From Plecoglossus altivelis (taxonomy: Eukaryota > Chordata > Actinopteri > Osmeriformes > Plecoglossidae), in the NCBI GenBank assembly GCA_036571765.1, contig BROE01000022.1:12792282-12856281 (forward strand): a stretch of DNA of 64,000 nucleotides. The letters are read 5' to 3'. A program made the position numbers and the translations under genes. Shown here piece after piece: positions 57,821-64,000 of this stretch (position 1 is the first letter of the stretch; every line of letters starts with the position of its first letter). The notes beneath the pieces were generated by a model. That model ran no database searches, had not been told where the DNA came from, and saw only the letters and a list, made by a program, of their open reading frames with translations.

Positions 57821-59285
57821 AGATGAATTCCAGGAAACGAGACGGAGAGGATAATGACCTGGATCTTACAAAATGGCAGTTCCACTCTCAGAATGAGGAT
57901 TTGTACAGGAGATGTGTGGATTTAACCTTCATTGAAATAGAAAGTGGAGAGCGGAGGAAGGCATCTGGATTTTTTTATCCAAATAACGAAGGGTTTGAAA
58001 TCCTTTTTGATGCAGATTTCTTTCCACCATAAGTGTTAACACAGACTCCAGAGATGATCAGGAGCTTGTAGTGCCTTGGATTGTTGACCCAAGAAAGGGT
58101 TATGACTCCTAGAAATGTTTTGCATGTTGCCACTCAGATTTAAATATTGCATGTTAACTCATCGCAAGAGGCTGGCAAAATATTGGACACCCTCACAAGA
58201 CTGCTGAATGATAATGATACAAAATGTGAAAACATTGTGGGCAATGTCATGCCTCTAACAGAAATCTTCAAAGAGACAGTGAGCGGGAGACTTGGATTTC
58301 CTTGCCTACCTCCAGCTGAAAAGATATTGGACAACTGGTCAACTAGTGATTCACATGGTGTGCAATTCAAGATAACATTGCATAGCACTTACAAATACAT
58401 GCGAGACCACACGTTAGACTTCACTAAAGTCATGATGAGGTGCAAAACTTGGCTCTGGATCCACAACCAATTTGTGTTTCCTTGATATGTACTTTTGTGC
58501 ATACCCACTTGATCTGGATCTGACCTCCTACATAGGTAAAGTGCCAGAGGAGTTTCTCCGTTACAAAAGGTTGTTAAATGAATTTGGAGTGAGGTCATGC
58601 CTTTCAGAAAAGGAAACAGAGGACTTTTGGAAACCCATGAGAGCTGAAATTGTTTATAGCCATTCTGAACTGGATGAAGAAGGAGAGGAAGGCTGTCTGA
58701 GATGTTACCCCTGTGCCAGTGATGGAAGATGGTCAACGATTGACCTTGAAACCACTGTCCATGGCCTTGTTTTGTGATGTGAGCAGCGATGGTTTGGATG
58801 ATCTAGAGAAGGAGCAAGAGGAGTTCTATGTCATGTGTGAGGACAGTTCAAGAGTGACCACGGAGTTGTCCAAGATACCACTCCTTAGCACCTGGATCCT
58901 CAGTCCAGAATACATTGGGATAGAACAGTGTGGGCAGTCAGAACCAATAACCCTGAGGATTAAAAACATTCTCAAAGAATATGGTGAGGACAATTACATT
59001 TTCAAAGAGCTAATCCAAAATGCTGAAGATGTTAGGGCGAAGACCTGTTAGTTTATGGTGAATTTCAGAAAACAAAAAGATCCTCCTGACAGTCTGATGT
59101 CCCCTGAAATTAATCTATGCAATGGACCTTGTTTTTGGGAATTCAATGATGAGCTCTTTACAGACAATGATTTGATAAATATTACCTGAGTTGCATCTGC
59201 ATCAAAGGAAAACCAGGAGGAAAAAATAGGGACATTTGAACTTGGATTCAATACTGTGTATCATTTGACTGATGTTCTCTCCATT
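57821..59285 (+). pseudogene. Sacsin-like pseudogene, part 1 (repeat-unit tail and ATPase head)
   Basis: Frames on the + strand encode sacsin-like blocks: FFYPNNEGFEILFDADFFPP (57972-58031), SQEAGKILDTLTRLLNDND (58162-58218), then PLDLDLTSYIGKVPEEFLRY. At 58920-59035 comes the HSP90-like ATPase start, RIKNILKEYGEDNYIFKELI then QNAED (the N-box). It continues to IGTFELGFNTVYHLTD (about 59229-59276), a decayed G-box. Breaks include a TAG at 59049-59051 and frame changes near 58100 and 58480, so it is not functional. A LINE cuts it immediately after the YHLTDV motif; the continuation is at 61536. Confidence 0.75.
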
Positions 59286-61535
59286 CGCCTGGACGTTGCT
59301 TGGAAAGACTGCACAGGAATACTGGACTTATTGTGCACTCCTTGGCTCTGATAGAACATTTGCTCAACTACCGTACAGTAGTTGAGCAATGCTGAAAGAT
59401 CCTCATATTTCTCTTCTACTATTAAGAATTCTATGTGCAGGCCCAAATCTCTGTTTGCTATGGTCAACAAACTCTCTAACCCTCCACAACATGTTAGTTC
59501 TGGCTCTGAGGTGCTTGTGAATAGTTTTTCTCATTACTTTTCAGAGAATTTGAAGTCAATCACAGAGTCTATTTTCAAAGACACCGTTTATACAATCGAC
59601 TCAAGTGTTCACTTGATGTCAGCTGACTCAGCTCACTCCGCAAATTCTCTCTCTGCTTTTACTCTTACTACTTCTGCTGCCGTAAGTGATCTAATTGTGA
59701 AGTCTAATTCCACATCCTGCCTAATTAAGATGTGTGTACCTGAGGTTGAACCTTTCATAACACATATGATAAATTGTAGTTTATCATTGGCGATTGTCCC
59801 TGCAGAATTAAAACTGGTAGCAGTGACCCCCATTTTTTTTTAAACGGGCCTTGACCATCTAAACCTGAATAATTACAGGCCAATCTCAAATTTACCATTC
59901 TTAAGTACAATTCGTGAAAAAGTTGTGGCTTTACAGTTGAGATCTTAATTAAACGCTAAAGGCCTTTTTAAACCTTTTCAATCAGGATTTCACTCTTCAC
60001 ATAGCACTTAAACTGCTCTTCTTTGGGTAGTTAATGACATTCTTCTGTCTATGGATTCTGGGTTAATAAACATCCTGATTCTTCTCAATCTAAGCTCTGC
60101 ATTTGACACAGTCTGCCATGAAATACTAATCTCTCGCCTTTCTGATATGGGTATCACTGGTTCAGCTCTTTCCTGGCTTATTTCCTACATCAGCGACAGA
60201 AAATATGATATCATTATACAAGGGTATACATCTGCCAAATCTGCTCCAGTCTCACAGGGTGTCCCTCAAGGTTCAGTTCTGGGTCCACTTCTGTTCATCA
60301 TTTACATTTCTCCACTTGGTGACATCATACGCATGCATGGAGTTCAATTTTATTGCTATGCTGATGACGTTTAAATCTACCTTACCACCAGCTCTGATAG
60401 GCCATCTCTGCCTGACTCACTTACTGCATGAATCAAGGATATCAAGCATGGGATGTCCTTGAATTTTCTTAAGATAATTAATAAGAAAACTGAAATATTA
60501 ATGATTGACTCTGCTACCTCAATCAAAAGGATGGACTTGTCCTTCGAAATTGAGTTCATGTTAAACCTTCTTCATCTGTCTGTGATCTTGGTGTCTTATT
60601 TGACTCATCTCTATCTTTTGCCTCTCATATTTCTTCCATCGTTAAAAACTCTTTTTTCCATCTTCGTAGTATTGCACGTCTTCGATCTTCTCTAACTCTA
60701 GCTGATGCTGAAATCGTAATTCATGCATTAATCACATCACGTCTGGATTATTGCAATGCTCTATTTCTTGGTCTGCCTAAAAAACTCATAGCAAGGTTAC
60801 AGTATGTTCAAAACTCAGCAGCAAGAGTTCTCACCTCTACCAGACGCTCTGCTCACATTTTCCCTCTACTACATGATCTTCACTGGCTACCTGTGGCATC
60901 ACGTATTCATTTTGAGATATTGCTCCTAATGTTTAAGGCATTAAATCAGGGGTCTCCAATCCTGGTCCTCGAGGGCCGCTGTCCTGAAGGTTTTAGATGT
61001 TTCCCTGCTCCAGCACACCTGACTCTAATAAAGGGTCATTATGAAGCTTCCACAGAGCTTGGTAATGGCTCATTCATTAGAATCAGGTGTTCTGGAGCAG
61101 GGAAACATAGAAAACCTTCAGTACAGCGGCCCTCGAGGACCAGGATTGGAGACTCCTGCATTAAATGGTCTTGCGCCTCCATATCTGTCTGACCTACTCC
61201 ACTCCTACTCTACTGCCCGGTCCCTCAGATCATCTGAGCTTGGTCTTTTGTCCAATCCTTGTTTTTGGCTGTCTACTGTAGGTGGTAGATCATTTAGTGT
61301 TAATGCTCCCAAATTATGGAATTCCCTACCGCTCACACTTCGCAACATATCATCTTTGCCTATTTTCAAGAATCAGCTAAAAACATATCTTTTCAATATG
61401 TATTATGTAGAATGTGGCTAAATCTGGCCTTATGTGTTTGTATTGTGTATGTTGATGTGCAAATGTATTGTATAGCACTATGTGAAGCGACCTTGAGCGA
61501 TGGAAAGGCGCTATATAAATAAAACTTCTTCCTCT
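59286..61535 (+). mobile_element. L2-like LINE inserted in the sacsin-like pseudogene
   Basis: The + strand encodes a pre-RT segment (RPKSLFAMVNKLSNP at about 59430), then reverse transcriptase blocks: LSSAFDTVCHEILISRL, SAPVSQGVPQGSVLGPLLF and CYADDV (YADD at 60357-60368). The ORF2 C-terminus follows, with SRLDYCNALFLGLPKKLIAR across 60749-60795 and the 3' end 'gcgctatataaataaaact' (61509-61527). Stops and frame changes make it dead. Short similar sequences at the junctions ('ctctccatt' before, 'ctcttccatt' at the far end) may be the target duplication. Confidence 0.85.
60947..61158. mobile_element. 212-bp hAT MITE nested in the LINE
   Basis: Terminal inverted repeats 'caggggtctccaatcctggt' and the complement of 'accaggattggagactcctg', extending inward to 'cctcgagggcc'. 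Flanked by a perfect 8-bp duplication 'cattaaat' (60939-60946 and 61159-61166), the hAT hallmark. The whole is nearly palindromic and does not code. Confidence 0.93.
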
Positions 61536-63640
61536 TCCATTCTCAGTGGTAATATGCTTTTGATACCTGATCCAAATATGACCCACCTGGAAAAGCACAT
61601 AAAATGCCACACACATCCTGGAATAAAACATGATTTTTCTACAAAGCCCTCGGACATTTTATCGTATCTCGCACTCTAATCAGGTTACCTTTTGAACACA
61701 AGAATACAAATCCAAGATTTGCTCAAATGTGTATGATAGAAGTGACATGATCATATTTCTACATTTTAACTGAGCCGTGAAAAACCAACTGGCAAATTGG
61801 TGAGGTTTGAAACCAAACTTATCGGCCAGGCCTTTTGCTTCCTCCCTCTTCCCATTGACACAAGCTTCCCTGTGAATGTGAATGGGACATTTGCTGTGAC
61901 TTCTAATCGCAAAGGTCTCCGGGAGAGTTTAGTGAAAAATGAGTGGAACAGAGCACTGCTCAAGGATGTTGGTACCCTGGCAGACGTAAAGTACTCCAAG
62001 TGCTGAAGAACATTAGAACATTGCAAAGAACAGTAGAATATAGCAAAGTTACGATTACCATACATTTTGGCCCATCAAAGAGAAAATGAGGAAAGCATTC
62101 AAACTATTGGTGGATGCCTTTTACTCCATCATTCAGTATGTCCCTGGTACACTCCTTTCCCTTTAATCTGGCAGAACACACGTTTGTACATGTGACATCT
62201 GTTGCAGAATGTGGAGAATTTGATTCTAAACCTCACCTTTCACATGCCTTTGTCAATTTTAATGAGCTGTGGAAATGTGTAGGCATCAGCAATCAGTTCA
62301 CAGTGCAAGAGTTCAATGATGTTATTAATAAATGGTCACTTTCCAAAAGTGACCTCCAAATGGACTTCACAATTATTGAAAGGGACTTACCAAACACCTG
62401 ATCAAAATTGTGTTTTGCAACCAGCAAGCAATCTCTACTTCAATGACAGTCTCTGGGTTCCAATTTTAGGCGTCACTTTATGCCATGAAAACATCCCTTG
62501 TGTCATGGCTCTCCATTGTGGAGCAAAGACAACAAGACATCACACACTCGAAGATAATTTGGTGGAGTTATCACCACTTATCAAGGTGGAAAGCACAGCA
62601 TCCAGGAAAAACTGGAAAATATGGACTCGGGGTCAACTCAGTTTACCATCTCACTGATTGCTCTTCAATTTTAAAGGATGACAAATGGCTTTATATATCA
62701 GATCCTTGTCGGAAATATATTGAAGGTAGAAAACTACTTGGCTGCATGTTTGACCTAAGATGTGAATTCAAGGAAATGTTCAGCGATGTCTACAAAACAT
62801 TTCCTCCAGACATGTTTGACCTTGAAAAGGGTACAATGTTCTGATTGCCTTTCAGGATGGGTGCTAACGCAAATGTCTCTAAAATATCAAATCCCTAAAA
62901 GAGACACTCAGGACCTCTGCTCAGCTCTGTCAGAAGATCCTGACGGGCTCATTCTCTTCCTGAAACACATCGGCAAAATACATTTTCATGAAATCAGCCC
63001 AGGAACAAATGAATGCAAAACTATTTCTCGATTGAAAAAAGACTACCTGAAAAGAGCAGTGAGTAAATGCATAGGTTTCAAAACCATGTACAGGATGTAC
63101 TGCTAGGTAACAGCACAATGTCACCAGATCAAGCCGTTCATGATATTGAGATTTTATTCTCTAATAAAAGGGACAGTGGGTGGAGAATTGCAGAGCAGTT
63201 CGCCTCCTTTTAAAGCACAGTTGGAGCACAACAGTCTTTAACAGTACCCCATGCAACTTTGGCAGCATGTGTTAGATCCAAACAAGCAGGGAAGGATTGA
63301 ATTGGAACGGAATTTTGCTCTCTGTAATTGCCAGATCAAACAGGACTCCCAATCCATGTAATGGAAACTTTGAAGTGGATGCATCTAGTAGGGATCTTTG
63401 GAAAGAAGATGATAAAAATGAGAAAGCTGATTGGAATTCATCTTTGAAATTGAACATAATCGCTCTGCTGTATGCATATCTGCCTTATCACATTCGTTGT
63501 CAGCTAAAAAATAGGAAAATGATTTCCACACGCTGTGATCCAGGTTTTGACAGCTCATACTTATGCTTTTCCCCCCATGTCTTAAAAAACAGTAGTCGAG
63601 ACTGGCATGACATGATCCATAAGGTGTATTGATTAGTCAG
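61536..63640 (+). pseudogene. Sacsin-like pseudogene, part 2 (rest of unit 1 and unit 2)
   Basis: Directly after the LINE the reading resumes with LSGNMLLIPDPNMTHLEKHI, the segment that follows YHLTDVPSI in sacsin. Then come GQAFCFLPLPIDTSFPVNVN (61824 on) and GTFAVTSNRKGL, typical sacsin repeat motifs. A second unit starts near 62600 with KYGLGVNSVYHLTDCSSI, then LLGCMFDLRCEF and DVYKTFPPDMFDLEKGTMF. It continues with ALSEDPDGLILFLKHIGKIH (about 62917-62976), and ends with FEVDASSRDLWKEDDKNEKA (63371-63430). Several frame changes and stops break it. Confidence 0.75.
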
Positions 63641-63710
63641 TGAAAGGGAGCTCACAGTTATTCCAATACAACAAAGCTCCACATAAAAACCTCCACCCAA
63701 CAGTATATTA

Positions 63711-64000
63711 CAGTTTTTCTCAATTGTTTACACACATTTTCTGGTACTTGAGACAAAAGGACCACAACATGTAACTCATTCACCAACCCCCCAAACCAAT
63801 TCTGCTAAACTACAAGCACAATTCTTGCTTTACACTCAAATTTCAGTTCTAAAACACACTTTTTTCAAAACGCTACACACAATTCTCTGCTTTTGGCACA
63901 ATTTTCATGCAGAAAATATCTTGTTTTCACAATGAACACACTGCCATTCAAATGTGTACACTGACTCATCACAAGGGCAAACACCCGTCACACAGTTTTA
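63711..64000 (+). mobile_element. IS630/Tc1-type element, copy C (cut by window end)
   Basis: Same orientation as copy A and starts identically at 'cagtttttctcaattg', with TA at 63709-63710. The 290 bp present differ from A by only a few substitutions. It closes the pseudogene block on the right. Confidence 0.9.

Noticed and set aside
59286..61535. An active LINE
   Set aside because: No continuous ORF2. A stop follows YADDV directly (60372-60374), and the 5' half is largely missing or broken.
57821..63640. A functional sacsin-like gene with introns
   Set aside because: Frame breaks and stops fall inside conserved motifs without splice sites at the breaks, and a LINE interrupts the ATPase domain.

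Overview
The window is vertebrate nuclear DNA, almost certainly from a ray-finned (teleost) fish. It has GT-AG introns, very dense (CA/GT)n and (CT/GA)n microsatellites, L2-type LINE fragments, Tc1/mariner and IS630-type DNA transposons, a hAT MITE with an 8-bp target duplication, and a sacsin-like pseudogene of the kind expanded in fish. I cannot name the species from sequence alone.

The one intact gene is dip2a (disco-interacting protein 2 homolog A), on the + strand. I traced 37 coding exons from 21880 to the stop codon at 52004. Phases and lengths agree at every junction and give about 1,541 codons. Only the first coding exon (about 30 residues, ending in the acidic Leu/Glu helix before GDITQKGYEKKR) is missing, so positions 1-21879 are most simply read as intron 1. 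The protein has an N-terminal DMAP1-binding-type region, a Ser-rich linker, and two tandem adenylate-forming (AMP-binding, FAAL-like) domains. A candidate 30-nt in-frame microexon (46126-46155) lies between exons 32 and 33. The 3' UTR runs to a poly(A) signal at 53427-53432.

Regions: 1-21879 is intron 1 (or upstream DNA), with no supportable gene. It holds minisatellites, microsatellites, long purine/pyrimidine strand-biased tracts, a fold-back element (about 2908-4786), two further inverted-repeat pairs whose inner ends are (CT)n and (GA)n (9070-11700 and 14773-16080), a 5'-truncated LINE (about 12987-13980, minus strand) and a split RecQ-helicase-like repeat (about 17270-18960). Positions 21880-53450 are dip2a, with transposon remnants in its larger introns. 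Positions 53529-64000 are a nest of mobile DNA and broken sacsin-like sequence: three copies of one 1,395-bp IS630/Tc1-type element (A +, B inverted, C cut by the window end) bracket a sacsin-like C-terminal remnant (DnaJ plus HEPN) and then two sacsin repeat (HSP90-like ATPase) units. The sacsin sequence is split by an L2 LINE, which is itself split by a 212-bp hAT MITE.

The most interesting parts are (i) this nested sacsin/IS630/LINE/hAT locus, with sacsin domains in the order J-HEPN then ATPase repeats, (ii) two inverted repeats built on the same (CT)n...(GA)n plan, and (iii) the dip2a microexon. I found no prokaryotic-type system, CRISPR array or clear novel enzyme pathway.
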